Source: an uncultured Porphyromonadaceae bacterium (lineage in GTDB: Bacteria > Bacteroidota > Bacteroidia > Bacteroidales > UBA11471). From it: 37,278 bases of DNA. The notes beneath the pieces were generated by a model. The model ran no database searches, was not told the origin of the DNA, and was given only the letters and a program-made list of their open reading frames with translations. The stretch lies in NCBI GenBank assembly GCA_900542765.1, contig UQOX01000025.1:1-37278 (forward strand). Reading direction: 5' to 3'. Below are positions 6,972 through 14,806 of this stretch, piece after piece (the stretch's first letter is position 1; every line of letters starts with the position of its first letter). The translations under genes were made by a program, and so were the position numbers.

Positions 6972-8087
6972 ATGTTGAAGTTCCTCATCGAAAAGGAGTT
7001 CAAGCAAATCGTTCGCAACTCCTTCATACCGCGATTCATACTCGCGATGCCGCTGATGGTGATGCTTGTCTTTCCTTGGGCGGCCGACCAGGAGATAAAG
7101 AATGTGAAGTTGAGCGTCATCGATAATGACCACACGACAACGTCGGCGCGGCTGGTCGAGAAGGTAGTTTCGTCGGGCTACTTCCGTCTCTCCGACGTCT
7201 CTGCTTCGGACAAGGAGGCGATGCGCAGCATCGAGTCGGGAGAGGCCGATCTCATTCTCGAAATTCCGGCCGACTTCGAGAAGTCAATGGTCAAGGGTGA
7301 AGCCGGTGCCGTTTCGATTCGGGCCAATGCCGTCAATGGCACCAAGGGAATGTTGGGCGCCTCATACCTGTCGTCGATACTGAACGACTATGCCTCCGAC
7401 CTGCGGGTCGAATATGTCGGCGAGATGGCGGCATTCGGGGCGATACCCGCTTTTGATGTGGTGCCCCGATACCGCTTCAATCCTCACCTCGACTACAAAG
7501 TGTTTATGGTTCCGGCTCTCATGGTCATGTTGCTTACGATGTTGGCCGGCTTCCTGCCTTCGCTCAATATCGTGGGAGAGAAGGAGGCCGGCACCATTGA
7601 GCAAATCAATGTTACACCGGTGAAGAAATCTTATTTTGTCTTGGCCAAGCTCATACCTTACTGGGTTATCGGCTTTTTGGTGTTGGCCATTTGCATGATT
7701 TTGGCGGCACTCGTCTATGGCATCTATCCCGAGGGAAGCCTCTTCACGATATTTCTCTTTGCAAGTGTCTATGTATTGGTGGTCTCGGGTTTCGGACTGG
7801 TCATCTCCAACTACTCCGATACCATACAGCAGTCGATGTTTGTGATGTTTTTCTTCATCATGATTTTTATCCTGATGAGCGGACTCTTTACGCCCGTGTC
7901 GAGTATGCCCGGCTGGGCACAGGCCATAACGGTACTTAACCCGCTGAAATATTTCATGCAGGTGATGCGGCTGGTTTACCTCAAAGGCAGTGCGTTTATG
8001 GAGCTTATCCCGCAATTCCTGGCCTTGTGCGGTTTGGCTTTGGTGTTGAGCCTTTGGGCGGTTTTCAGTTATAAGAAGAATGCCTGA
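6972..8087 (+). CDS. ABC-2 type permease 2 (YbhR-like)
   Basis: The 371-residue protein has the same layout as the permease before it: a cytoplasmic start (LIEKEFKQIVRNSFIPRF), a first membrane helix, a periplasmic domain of about 140 residues, and five C-terminal membrane helices with the coupling motif VGEKEAGTIEQINVTPV. It starts 8 bases after permease 1 and is the last gene of the efflux operon. The two permeases are diverged paralogues and should form the membrane heterodimer, as YbhS and YbhR do. Transcription probably ends at the hairpin at 8210-8241. Confidence 0.92.
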   Translation: MLKFLIEKEFKQIVRNSFIPRFILAMPLMVMLVFPWAADQEIKNVKLSVIDNDHTTTSARLVEKVVSSGYFRLSDVSASDKEAMRSIESGEADLILEIPADFEKSMVKGEAGAVSIRANAVNGTKGMLGASYLSSILNDYASDLRVEYVGEMAAFGAIPAFDVVPRYRFNPHLDYKVFMVPALMVMLLTMLAGFLPSLNIVGEKEAGTIEQINVTPVKKSYFVLAKLIPYWVIGFLVLAICMILAALVYGIYPEGSLFTIFLFASVYVLVVSGFGLVISNYSDTIQQSMFVMFFFIMIFILMSGLFTPVSSMPGWAQAITVLNPLKYFMQVMRLVYLKGSAFMELIPQFLALCGLALVLSLWAVFSYKKNA

Positions 8088-8209
8088 GCAACCATCTCCG
8101 TGGTCTCACGGTGGAGGTTCCGTTTCGGGGTGTATCGTTGGATTACGGGGCTTGATGGGGAGGCGCCGAACGTTGGGGGAAAATCACCTGACAGGTCTGC
8201 AAATGACAG

Positions 8210-8241
8210 GGGCCGTGACAAATCAAGATTTGTCACGGCCC
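8210..8241. terminator. Long hairpin between convergent operons
   Basis: A perfect 15-bp stem (8210-8224 with 8227-8241) with an apparent 2-base loop lies 122 bases after permease 2 and about 30 bases after the stop of the lipoprotein gene on the other strand. The T run is weak on both sides (TTGGGCGTTTTA on the plus strand). It is placed to stop both converging operons. Confidence 0.65.
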
Positions 8242-8271
8242 TTGGGCGTTTTATGTCGTGGGGGGAATCTC

Positions 8272-8769
8272 TTACCGGGTAATGAGGTAACCGGTCGAGG
8301 TGTAGGTCACCTGATAGGAGGTGAGCCCGTATTTCTTCTCTTGGGCGCGGCCCGAGAGGGGTTGCCCGTAGCCGTTGAACACGTCGTAGGTCGATCCGCA
8401 GGCGTTGCACACGGCCACACCGGCCTCCTCGTCGACGGTTACCTGCACGTTGCTTTTGCACTCGACGGGGCAGGCCATGTCGTAGGCGAGAAGTTGGTTG
8501 TTGAGCCCGCAGATGAGCAACACGCCGCCTAAACCCGAATAGCTGTTGGCTGCCCAGGAGTATCCCTTGGGCAGGGAGTTCTTGACAAAGGTCTGCCACT
8601 CCATGTATCCGTGGACACCGTAGACGCTCCATTGTGCCGAGTATATCTCGATGTGCACGGGGCGGGCGGGCAGGCGTTGGTCGTCGTAGTTGTCGCACCC
8701 GGTGAGAAGGTACGAAGCGGCGAGCAGGCAACAGCCGAGCAGATGGCGGAAGGGGACGTGGCGTGGCAT
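8272..8769 (-). CDS. Rieske-like lipoprotein with a four-cysteine site
   Basis: The 165-residue protein has a lipoprotein signal (LLAASYLLTGC, cysteine 25). Its C-terminal 80 residues follow the Rieske ferredoxin plan: LLAYDMACPVEC, a V-x-V-x-x-x-x-G-V-A-V strand, CNACGSTYD, then GQPLSGRA and a final SYQVTY strand. In true Rieske proteins the ligands are CxH and CxxH; here the visible candidates are cysteines 100, 104, 121 and 124, with cysteine in place of the second histidine. It could hold a metal with four cysteines or be a structural relic. It is the last gene of the pyrE-argH cluster, 13 bases after argH. The molecular function is not known to me. Confidence 0.75.
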   Translation of the reverse strand: MPRHVPFRHLLGCCLLAASYLLTGCDNYDDQRLPARPVHIEIYSAQWSVYGVHGYMEWQTFVKNSLPKGYSWAANSYSGLGGVLLICGLNNQLLAYDMACPVECKSNVQVTVDEEAGVAVCNACGSTYDVFNGYGQPLSGRAQEKKYGLTSYQVTYTSTGYLITR

Positions 8770-8782
8770 GGTGCGGCGGTTT

Positions 8783-10126
8783 TTACCGGCGACCCAGCAG
8801 GGCGTCGAATGCGGTTCGGGTCTTCCCGAAGTCGAAGTCCTGCACGACCTGTTTTTCGAGGGCGGTAATCTGCTCGTTGCACAAGTTGCCGATGCTGCCT
8901 TCGTGGGTGTGGTGCAGGTTCTTGTCGGGGGTGAAGTCTCCGGCCTCGATGCGCAGACCCACCTGCTTGTAGGCGTCGCGGAAGGGGGTGCCTTCGAGCG
9001 TGAGACGGTTTACCTCTTCGACGCTGAAAATGGGGTCATAGCGCTTGTCGTCGAGAATGTGGTCGTTGACGGTGATGCGGCTCATCATCTGCTCGACCAT
9101 GCGCAGGCAGTCTTTCAGCTCGTCGAACGAGGGGAGGAACACCTCCTTGATGATTTGCAGGTCGCGGAAGTATCCCGACGGCAGGTTGTTGGCAATGAGG
9201 GTGATTTGGAAGGGCAGTGCCTGTATCTTGTTGCATTTGGCGCGGGTGAGCTCGAAGACGTCGGGGTTTTTCTTGTGGGGCATGATGCTCGACCCGGTGG
9301 TGTAGGCGTCGGGCAGCTTGATGAAGCCGAAGTTTTGCGAGTTGAACAGGCAGGCGTCGAAAGCCAGTTTGGCGAGGGTGGCGGCGATGGAGGCGAGGGC
9401 CGAGGCCACGATGCGCTCGGTTTTCCCGCGACCCATTTGGGCGTAGACGACGTTGTAGTTCATCGAGTCGAAGCCCAGCAGCTGTGTGGTGAGGCTGCGG
9501 TTGAGGGGGAACGACGAGCCGTAGCCGGCTGCCGAGCCCAGCGGGTTGCGGTTGCTCACCTTATAAGCGGCCAGCAACACGGTAAGGTCGTCGACGAGGC
9601 TCTCGGCATAGGCGCCGAACCACAGCCCGAACGAGGAGGGCATGGCTACTTGCAGGTGGGTGTAGCCCGGCATGAGCACCTCTTTGTATTTCTCGCTTTG
9701 GGCGATGAGGGTCGTGAAGAGGTGGTCGGTGAGCTCCACGATTTGTTGCAGTTCCGACCGGATAAAAAGTTTCAGGTCGACCAGCACCTGGTCGTTGCGG
9801 CTGCGTCCGCTGTGTATCTTCTTGCCGATGTCGCCCAATTTGCGGGTGAGCATGAGCTCGACTTGCGAATGAACGTCTTCAATGCCCTCTTCGATGGCAA
9901 ACTCTCCGGCTTCGGCAACGGCATAGATGCGGCGCAGCTCGGCGGTGAGGGTGTCGAGCTCGTCGCGGGTGAGGAGCCCTATGCTTTCGAGCATGGTGAT
10001 GTGGGCGATGGAGCCGAGTATGTCGTAAGGGGCGAGGTAGAGGTCCATTTCACGGTCTCTTCCCACGGTGAAGCGGTCGATGCCGGCATCGACTTGCACG
10101 TTTTTTTCCCAAAGTTTCTGTGCCAT
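8783..10126 (-). CDS. argH: Argininosuccinate lyase
   Basis: The 447-residue protein cleaves argininosuccinate to arginine and fumarate, the last step of arginine synthesis. It shows the fumarase/aspartase superfamily signature GSSIMPHKKNPD with the catalytic serine loop, the early HSGRSRNDQV region, and the start KLWEKNVQVDAGIDRFTVG. Length is close to the usual 455-470. It lies 15 bases after a small SRPBCC gene and in the same leftward cluster as pyrE, so arginine and pyrimidine genes are co-transcribed, a sensible link since both draw on carbamoyl phosphate. No other arginine genes are in the window. Confidence 0.96.
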   Translation of the reverse strand: MAQKLWEKNVQVDAGIDRFTVGRDREMDLYLAPYDILGSIAHITMLESIGLLTRDELDTLTAELRRIYAVAEAGEFAIEEGIEDVHSQVELMLTRKLGDIGKKIHSGRSRNDQVLVDLKLFIRSELQQIVELTDHLFTTLIAQSEKYKEVLMPGYTHLQVAMPSSFGLWFGAYAESLVDDLTVLLAAYKVSNRNPLGSAAGYGSSFPLNRSLTTQLLGFDSMNYNVVYAQMGRGKTERIVASALASIAATLAKLAFDACLFNSQNFGFIKLPDAYTTGSSIMPHKKNPDVFELTRAKCNKIQALPFQITLIANNLPSGYFRDLQIIKEVFLPSFDELKDCLRMVEQMMSRITVNDHILDDKRYDPIFSVEEVNRLTLEGTPFRDAYKQVGLRIEAGDFTPDKNLHHTHEGSIGNLCNEQITALEKQVVQDFDFGKTRTAFDALLGRR

Positions 10127-10141
10127 TGAGCGGAGTGCTTT

Positions 10142-10555
10142 TTAATAGAACTGAATGAGTGTGATGGCCTCGGCAATTTTGTTGACGCCCTCTTGCAGGG
10201 GCTTGGAAATCATGCCTCGAATGAAGGGATTCAACTCAGCGCGGAGGGTGATTTTCATGGCCGTGTTGTCTTCGGGGGTGGGGAGCAGCTGTATCCAGAT
10301 AAAGAAGGGTATGGGCGACTCCACCGTTTCGAGCTTGATGGTTTTGTGGGGTTCCCTTTCGACAATGCGCAGGGCAATGTTCCCGGCCGGGCTGGCCGAG
10401 AATTTGCAGTTGTCGCGGTCGCAATGGAAATCGGATATTTTGTCTTCGGGGATTCTGTCGCGCAGGCGTTCGAGGTTGGAAAGGTCGGACAACATCTCAA
10501 ATACCGTCTCGACATTTGCCGCGATGGTTTTTACAGGGCTTTCAAAGGAGGTCAT
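10142..10555 (-). CDS. SRPBCC (START-like) fold protein
   Basis: The 137-residue protein has the shape of small polyketide cyclase/START-like proteins. It opens with FESPVKTIAANVETVFEMLSDLSNLERL, the strand and helix at the pocket entrance. A run of antiparallel strands follows, and it ends with a long helix (SKPLQEGVNKIAEAITLI). Such proteins bind hydrophobic ligands or act as chaperones. No catalytic residues are evident. It sits 33 bases after pyrE and 15 before argH, a placement that suggests co-transcription rather than a pathway role. The ligand is unknown. Confidence 0.75.
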   Translation of the reverse strand: MTSFESPVKTIAANVETVFEMLSDLSNLERLRDRIPEDKISDFHCDRDNCKFSASPAGNIALRIVEREPHKTIKLETVESPIPFFIWIQLLPTPEDNTAMKITLRAELNPFIRGMISKPLQEGVNKIAEAITLIQFY

Positions 10556-10588
10556 CGGTTTAAAGTCTGTTTTAAAGAAAATCTTGTA

Positions 10589-11227
10589 TTATTTCCCGGC
10601 GTTCCAGGAGGCGGGGTCTTTGCGCCACTCTTTCAGTGTTTCGAGGTCGTCGTCGGTGATGTATCCGGTTTTGAGGGCGGCTTCGAGCACGGCTTCGTAG
10701 TTGCTGAGGGTGACGACATCGACCTTGGCGGCTTTGAACCGTTCTTCGGCGACGGGGAAACGGTAGGAGAAGATGGCGGCCATACCCACTACTTCACAGC
10801 CCACGTTGCGTATGGCTTCGACGGCTTTGAGGCTGCTGCCGCCCGTGGAGATGAGGTCTTCGATGACGACGACGCGTTGGCCGGGAATCAAGTTGCCTTC
10901 GATGAGGTTTTCGAGACCGTGGTCTTTGGGGGCCGAACGCACATAGACATAGGGTAATCCCAGTTGCTCGGCGATGAGGGCGCCTTGCGCGATGGCTCCG
11001 GTGGCGACGCCGGCAATGGCGTCGATGTTTTCAAACCGCTCCAAGATGAGGCGGCAGAGTTCTATCTTGATAAAGCTCCGTATGGCGGGATACGAAAGCG
11101 TTTTTCGGTTGTCGGTGTAGATGGGCGATTTCCAGCCCGATGCCCAAGTGAACGGCAATGCGGGTTGCAATTTTACGGCACTGATTTTCAATAATTTCTC
11201 AGCAACTAAACGCTCCAATGTTTTCAT
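10589..11227 (-). CDS. pyrE: Orotate phosphoribosyltransferase
   Basis: The 212-residue enzyme joins orotate to PRPP to form orotidine monophosphate in de novo pyrimidine synthesis. The PRPP-binding motif VVVIEDLISTGGSS is clear at about residues 120-133, and the flexible-loop region YVRSAPKDHGLENLIEG carries the expected lysine. The N-terminal part FTWASGWKSPIYTDNRKTLSYP matches orotate-binding sequences. It is the first gene of the leftward cluster and has a TATCTTTG box upstream at 11295-11302. ComF, also a phosphoribosyltransferase-fold protein, is encoded just beyond that promoter in the same direction. Confidence 0.96.
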   Translation of the reverse strand: MKTLERLVAEKLLKISAVKLQPALPFTWASGWKSPIYTDNRKTLSYPAIRSFIKIELCRLILERFENIDAIAGVATGAIAQGALIAEQLGLPYVYVRSAPKDHGLENLIEGNLIPGQRVVVIEDLISTGGSSLKAVEAIRNVGCEVVGMAAIFSYRFPVAEERFKAAKVDVVTLSNYEAVLEAALKTGYITDDDLETLKEWRKDPASWNAGK

Positions 11228-11294
11228 AATTTTCCTTTTTTATTCGATGGGGTATAGGGGTTGTTGAAATGCCGGATTGGCATTTTGCGGCACA

Positions 11295-11302
11295 CAAAGA
11301 TA
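11295..11302 (-). promoter_or_regulatory. Candidate -7 box of the pyrE cluster
   Basis: The complement reads TATCTTTG, an exact TAnnTTTG match, 67 bases upstream of the pyrE ATG. I do not see a TTTG at the usual 19-21 bases further upstream, so the -33 element is absent or diverged. Confidence 0.5.
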
Positions 11303-11354
11303 GTGAAAAGAACGAGAATAGAAAAAATAAAAAAGGAAATTTCGTACACTATTT

Positions 11355-12050
11355 TTATCGGGCGAAAGAGAGGGCAAAAAGCGATATGCCGGCCGGCTTG
11401 GCGGCCTGTAATGCCTCGGTGCAGGCCAGGAGTGTGGCTCCTGTCGTGACGATGTCGTCGACAAGGAGGATATGACGGCCGGTGCAGGTGTGTCCGGGCG
11501 AGAGGGCAAAAATGTCGCGGGTGTTGAGCCAGCGTTCGTAGAGGGAGAGGTGGGTCTGTGACGGGTTGGATTTGCGGCGTATGAGGCTGTGGGTGTCGAC
11601 GGCGATGCCGCTCACGTCGGCGATGCCGCGGGCAATCCATTCGCTTTGGTTGTAGCCGCGCTTCCGCAACCGGGAGCGGTGCAGGGGGACGGGTATGATG
11701 AGGTCGATGCTGTCGAGTTGCCCGCTTGCGCGAAGCTCCCGGGCATAGAGCTGCCCCAAGTAGCGGGCGCATTCTTTCCCGTTGTGGTATTTGATGTGGT
11801 GCAGCAGATTCCGGTAGTCGGAGTGGGGCGTGGAATAAAACAGGGCAAAAGCGGCGTCGATGTCGGCTTTCCCCCTGAACAACTGTTCCATGGCATGCTC
11901 CGTCTCTTCGTGGAATTTGGTGCGCGGCAGGTGTTGCAGGCAGTGCAGGCACAAGTGTGGCTCGTCGCTTTGCAGCCGTCGGCCGCATACGACGCACAAG
12001 CGGGGAAACAGCAGGTCGAGAAGGGCGTCAGTCGTCATACGATGTTTCAT
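11355..12050 (-). CDS. comF: ComF-family phosphoribosyltransferase-like protein
   Basis: I take the start at 12050 (MKHRMTTDALLDLLFPRLC); an ATG four codons later at 12038 is also possible. The 231-residue protein has the ComF zinc finger CVVCGRRL and CLHCL near the N-terminus. A C-terminal phosphoribosyltransferase fold carries HILLVDDIVTTGATL, the PRPP-type loop, and RSRLRKRGYNQSEWIARG is also typical of the family. ComF homologues take part in DNA uptake or DNA processing; the reaction is not established. The start overlaps the end of recX by 23 bases, so the two are translationally coupled, and both follow prmC. Confidence 0.9.
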   Translation of the reverse strand: MKHRMTTDALLDLLFPRLCVVCGRRLQSDEPHLCLHCLQHLPRTKFHEETEHAMEQLFRGKADIDAAFALFYSTPHSDYRNLLHHIKYHNGKECARYLGQLYARELRASGQLDSIDLIIPVPLHRSRLRKRGYNQSEWIARGIADVSGIAVDTHSLIRRKSNPSQTHLSLYERWLNTRDIFALSPGHTCTGRHILLVDDIVTTGATLLACTEALQAAKPAGISLFALSFAR

Positions 12051-12513
12051 GGTCGTTCTCTCCGCAAATGGGGAAGACAATCCCCGGTTCAAATCCCCGG
12101 GACAGGGCAAAACGCACCAGCTTGGCTCGCTCGGACGGGTTCCCGGTGTCCCCGAGTTGTTGCCGTTTGCGGTCCAGTAACTCGTGCAGTCCGGCGCGGT
12201 ATGCCTCCTCGTCGATGTGCGAGAGGGCATCGGCAATGGCCTCGCCCGATATTTTTTTTTGCCGCAGGGCGGCCGCGATTTTCAGTCGCCCCCAGCGGTC
12301 GAACCGTATCTTGTCGTGCACATAACTCCGGCAATAACGCGCCTCGTCGATGTAGCCTTCGCGTTTGAGATGTTCGATGATGTCGGAGGCGGCTGTGGGG
12401 GGGATGCCCCAGCCGGACAGTTTTTCTTCGATTTCGTTCGCACATCTTTCGGCCGTGGAACAGAGGGCTGCTGCCCGGTAGAGGGCTTCGTTGGGGGTGA
12501 GGGGCTTTTTCAT
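12028..12513 (-). CDS. recX: Regulatory protein RecX
   Basis: The 161-residue protein has the repeated three-helix units of RecX: EIEEKLSGWGIPPTAASDIIEHLKREGYIDEARYCRSYVHDKIRFDRWGRLKIAAALRQK is the conserved core in outline, with the D-E-x-R-Y-x-R and R-W-G motifs visible. RecX binds RecA filaments and restrains or tunes recombination. recA itself is not in the window. It begins 14 bases after prmC and overlaps comF at its end. Length is in the usual range. Confidence 0.9.
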   Translation of the reverse strand: MKKPLTPNEALYRAAALCSTAERCANEIEEKLSGWGIPPTAASDIIEHLKREGYIDEARYCRSYVHDKIRFDRWGRLKIAAALRQKKISGEAIADALSHIDEEAYRAGLHELLDRKRQQLGDTGNPSERAKLVRFALSRGFEPGIVFPICGENDHETSYDD

Positions 12514-12527
12514 CGGGGCAAATGGGT

Positions 12528-13376
12528 TTATCGGGTGGCCGTGACGAACCGTTCACGATTTGACAAGTCACGGATAATCGTGACGTGGCCGAATCCTTCG
12601 GCGCGAAGCCGGTCGGCGGTCGCCGTGGCGAAAAGCGGATTGATTTCGAGGTAGAGTTTCCCTCCCGGGTGCAGGAGCTGCCGGGCGGTGCTGGCGATGG
12701 CGCGATAGAACAGCAGCGGGTCGTTTTCGGGAACGAACAGGGCCGTATGCGGTTCGTGGTCGAGAACCTGCGGTTCCATGTCGGCCATTTCCGAGGGGAC
12801 GATGTAAGGCGGGTTGCTGACGATGAGGTCGCAACTGCCGTGCTCTTCGGTCGGGGGCGTGTAGTGCAAGATGTCGCGTTGCAGAAACGTTACCCGGGTA
12901 CCTAAGTCTCTGTTGTTCTTTTCGGCAATGCGCAACGCGTCGGCCGAGATGTCCCACCCCTCGACCCGGCAATCGGGAAAGTGGTGGGCGAGGGTGATGG
13001 CGATGCAGCCGCTTCCGGTGCCGATGTCGATGATTTTTGAAGGCCGTTTTTCTTTGTTTTCATCAACGACAAGAGCTGTCAGTTCCTCGGTTTCGGGGCG
13101 CGGAATGAGTACGCCGGGAGCCACGCCGAAACGCAGCCCGCCGAAACGGGTGTGTCCCAAGATATATTGAACCGGCTCGTGCTGCCGGAGTTTTTCGACG
13201 ATAACTTCGATATTTTTTCGGCTACTTTCGTCCAAAATCTTATCTTTGTGCAAGATTACCTCCACGGGAGAGAAGCCGCACACCTCTTCCCATAAGATGC
13301 GGGTCAGAGCGCGTATCTCTTCGGGCGGGTAGAGGCCATCGAGCGAGTCTTTGATATATCGGGTTGTCTTTTGCAT
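12528..13376 (-). CDS. prmC: Peptide chain release factor N5-glutamine methyltransferase
   Basis: The 282-residue enzyme methylates the glutamine of the GGQ motif in release factors RF1 and RF2 using S-adenosylmethionine. Present are the N-terminal helical domain, GVLIPRPETEEL, the AdoMet motif IIDIGTGSGCIAITLA and the substrate motif SNPPYI. I choose the ATG at 13376 (MQKTTRYIKDSL); an ATG 13 codons upstream lies inside the promoter repeat. The -7 box ends only 4 bases before this ATG, so the transcript may be leaderless. It heads the prmC-recX-comF unit. Confidence 0.95.
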   Translation of the reverse strand: MQKTTRYIKDSLDGLYPPEEIRALTRILWEEVCGFSPVEVILHKDKILDESSRKNIEVIVEKLRQHEPVQYILGHTRFGGLRFGVAPGVLIPRPETEELTALVVDENKEKRPSKIIDIGTGSGCIAITLAHHFPDCRVEGWDISADALRIAEKNNRDLGTRVTFLQRDILHYTPPTEEHGSCDLIVSNPPYIVPSEMADMEPQVLDHEPHTALFVPENDPLLFYRAIASTARQLLHPGGKLYLEINPLFATATADRLRAEGFGHVTIIRDLSNRERFVTATR

Positions 13377-13380
13377 GACA

Positions 13381-13412
13381 CAAAGATACAGAAAGGCGAG
13401 AGCAGAAACAAA
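13381..13412 (-). promoter_or_regulatory. Promoter of the prmC-recX-comF unit, inside the 85-bp repeat
   Basis: On the minus strand TTTG (complement of 13409-13412) and TATCTTTG (complement of 13381-13388) are 20 bases apart, a full consensus match. The -7 box ends 4 bases before the prmC ATG, which puts the expected start site at or next to the A of ATG. Confidence 0.75.
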
Positions 13413-13551
13413 CAAGAAAACGAAGTTTTCGAGTTTGATTATGCCGAGCCGCCTCCTGTCTTCTGAAAAGATAGCGAAAGGCGAGAGCAGAAACTGGCGG
13501 GAAAACGAAGTTTTCGAGTTTGACTATGCCGAGCCGCCTCCTGTCTTCTGA
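13382..13551. repeat. Tandem duplication of an 85-bp intergenic unit
   Basis: Copy 1 is 13382-13466 and copy 2 is 13467-13551; I count 8 mismatches in 85 positions. Each copy holds a small inverted repeat GAAAAC-GAA-GTTTTC (13416-13430 and 13501-13515). Seven of the mismatches fall in the part that forms the prmC promoter in copy 1, and copy 2 has lost both promoter boxes. The unit lies between the divergent prmC and ribD genes. It resembles short intergenic repeats I know from other Bacteroidales, but its spread in this genome cannot be seen here. Confidence 0.85.
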
Positions 13552-13615
13552 AAAAATCACTTTTTTCCCGCTCGGTGTGACACGGTAATTTTTAACGACA
13601 GCAAAAAATAGAACG

Positions 13616-14689
13616 ATGGAAAATCGGGAGAATGATATGCAATATATGCGGCGTTGTCTGCAACTGGCCGCCTGCGGCCGTGGGCGGGTGTCGCCCAACC
13701 CCATGGTGGGTGCGGTCATCGTGTGTGACGGGAAAATCGTGGGAGAAGGGTATCACCGGCAATTCGGCGGGCCCCATGCCGAGGTCAATGCCGTGGCATC
13801 GGTGCGTGACCCCGAGTGCCTCTCCCGCTCCACACTCTATGTCTCGCTCGAACCCTGCTCCCATTATGGCAAGACGCCGCCGTGCAGCCGGCTGATCATC
13901 GAGAAGAAAATACCCCGTGTCGTCGTGGGGTGTCTCGACCCGTTCCCCTCGGTTTCGGGTCGGGGGGTCGCCATGTTGCGGGAAGCCGGTGTGGAGGTCG
14001 TCACCGGGGTGCTCGAAGCCGAATGCCGGGCTTTGAATGCCGCGTTTATGACGGCCCATGAGCGGCAGCGGCCCTATGTTGTCTTGAAGTGGGCGCAGAG
14101 CCGCGACGGTTTTATCGACCGCCGCCGTCGACCCGAGGAGGCTCCGTGTCGCTTCTCCGACGCGCAGACTTCGCTCTTCGTCCATCGTCTGCGGGCCGGG
14201 TGCGATGCCATATTGGTGGGCGCACGCACGGCGTGGCTCGATAACCCCACACTCACTTTGCGGCTGTGGCCGGGACGTCGTTCCCCGCTGCGGGTCGTCC
14301 TGGGAAAAAATATCGCACTACCACCCTCATCGCCGCTGCTCACCGACGGCCTGCCTACCGAGCTGGTGACCGGTTCTGAGCCTGATGCCTCCTTGCTGCC
14401 CCCGAATGTGCATTATTCGGTGCTCGATTTTTCACAGCCCGTCGTTCCTCAACTGTTGGCGTCGCTTTATCGCGAGGGGGTTACCTCCTTGCTGGTGGAG
14501 GGCGGTGCCGCCACCTTGCAATCGTTTATCGATGCCGGCCTTTGGAACGAGGCTCATGTCGAGACGGCACCTTTTGATTTGGACGACGGAGTGCGGGCGC
14601 CCCGGCTTGTCTCGGCAGCCCTTTCGGGTGTCACGGAATATGGCTTTCGCAGGGTTGAGCACTATGTGCGGTCCGAAAATTTGTCATAA
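13616..14689 (+). CDS. ribD: Bifunctional riboflavin biosynthesis deaminase/reductase
   Basis: The 357-residue protein carries out the second and third steps of riboflavin synthesis. The N-terminal cytidine-deaminase-like domain (to about residue 145) has the zinc motifs HAEVNAV and EPCSHYGKTPPCS. The C-terminal reductase domain starts near YVVLKWAQSRDGFI and contains VGARTAWLDNPTL and LLVEGGAATLQSFI. The start at 13616 gives a seven-residue lead before MQYMRRC; the ATG at 13637 is an alternative. It diverges from prmC across the tandem repeat. No other rib genes are nearby. Confidence 0.95.
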   Translation: MENRENDMQYMRRCLQLAACGRGRVSPNPMVGAVIVCDGKIVGEGYHRQFGGPHAEVNAVASVRDPECLSRSTLYVSLEPCSHYGKTPPCSRLIIEKKIPRVVVGCLDPFPSVSGRGVAMLREAGVEVVTGVLEAECRALNAAFMTAHERQRPYVVLKWAQSRDGFIDRRRRPEEAPCRFSDAQTSLFVHRLRAGCDAILVGARTAWLDNPTLTLRLWPGRRSPLRVVLGKNIALPPSSPLLTDGLPTELVTGSEPDASLLPPNVHYSVLDFSQPVVPQLLASLYREGVTSLLVEGGAATLQSFIDAGLWNEAHVETAPFDLDDGVRAPRLVSAALSGVTEYGFRRVEHYVRSENLS

Positions 14690-14766
14690 AGACACAAATC
14701 GCCCCACTTTATTTATAAATTATTATAATAATCTCGGAGCGAAGAAGAAAAAGCCGAAAATCTTTC

Positions 14767-14774
14767 TAATTTTG
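14767..14774 (+). promoter_or_regulatory. Candidate -7 box ahead of the DUF6242-like lipoprotein
   Basis: TAATTTTG matches TAnnTTTG and lies 32 bases before the ATG at 14807, in an AT-rich spacer of about 117 bases after ribD. No clear TTTG is present 19-21 bases upstream, so only half of the promoter is supported. Confidence 0.4.
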
Positions 14775-14806
14775 CAACCTTGTATCAAGTAATCTCTTTC
14801 GCAAGA

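Noticed and set aside
8690..10129. A 479-codon plus-strand open frame through the argH region
   Set aside because: It is antisense to argH, whose motifs and length are clear; the frame stays open because of GC-rich codon bias and has no family features.
13377..13615. The tandem repeat as a CRISPR array
   Set aside because: The copies are directly adjacent with no spacers, only two are present, and no cas gene is in the window.
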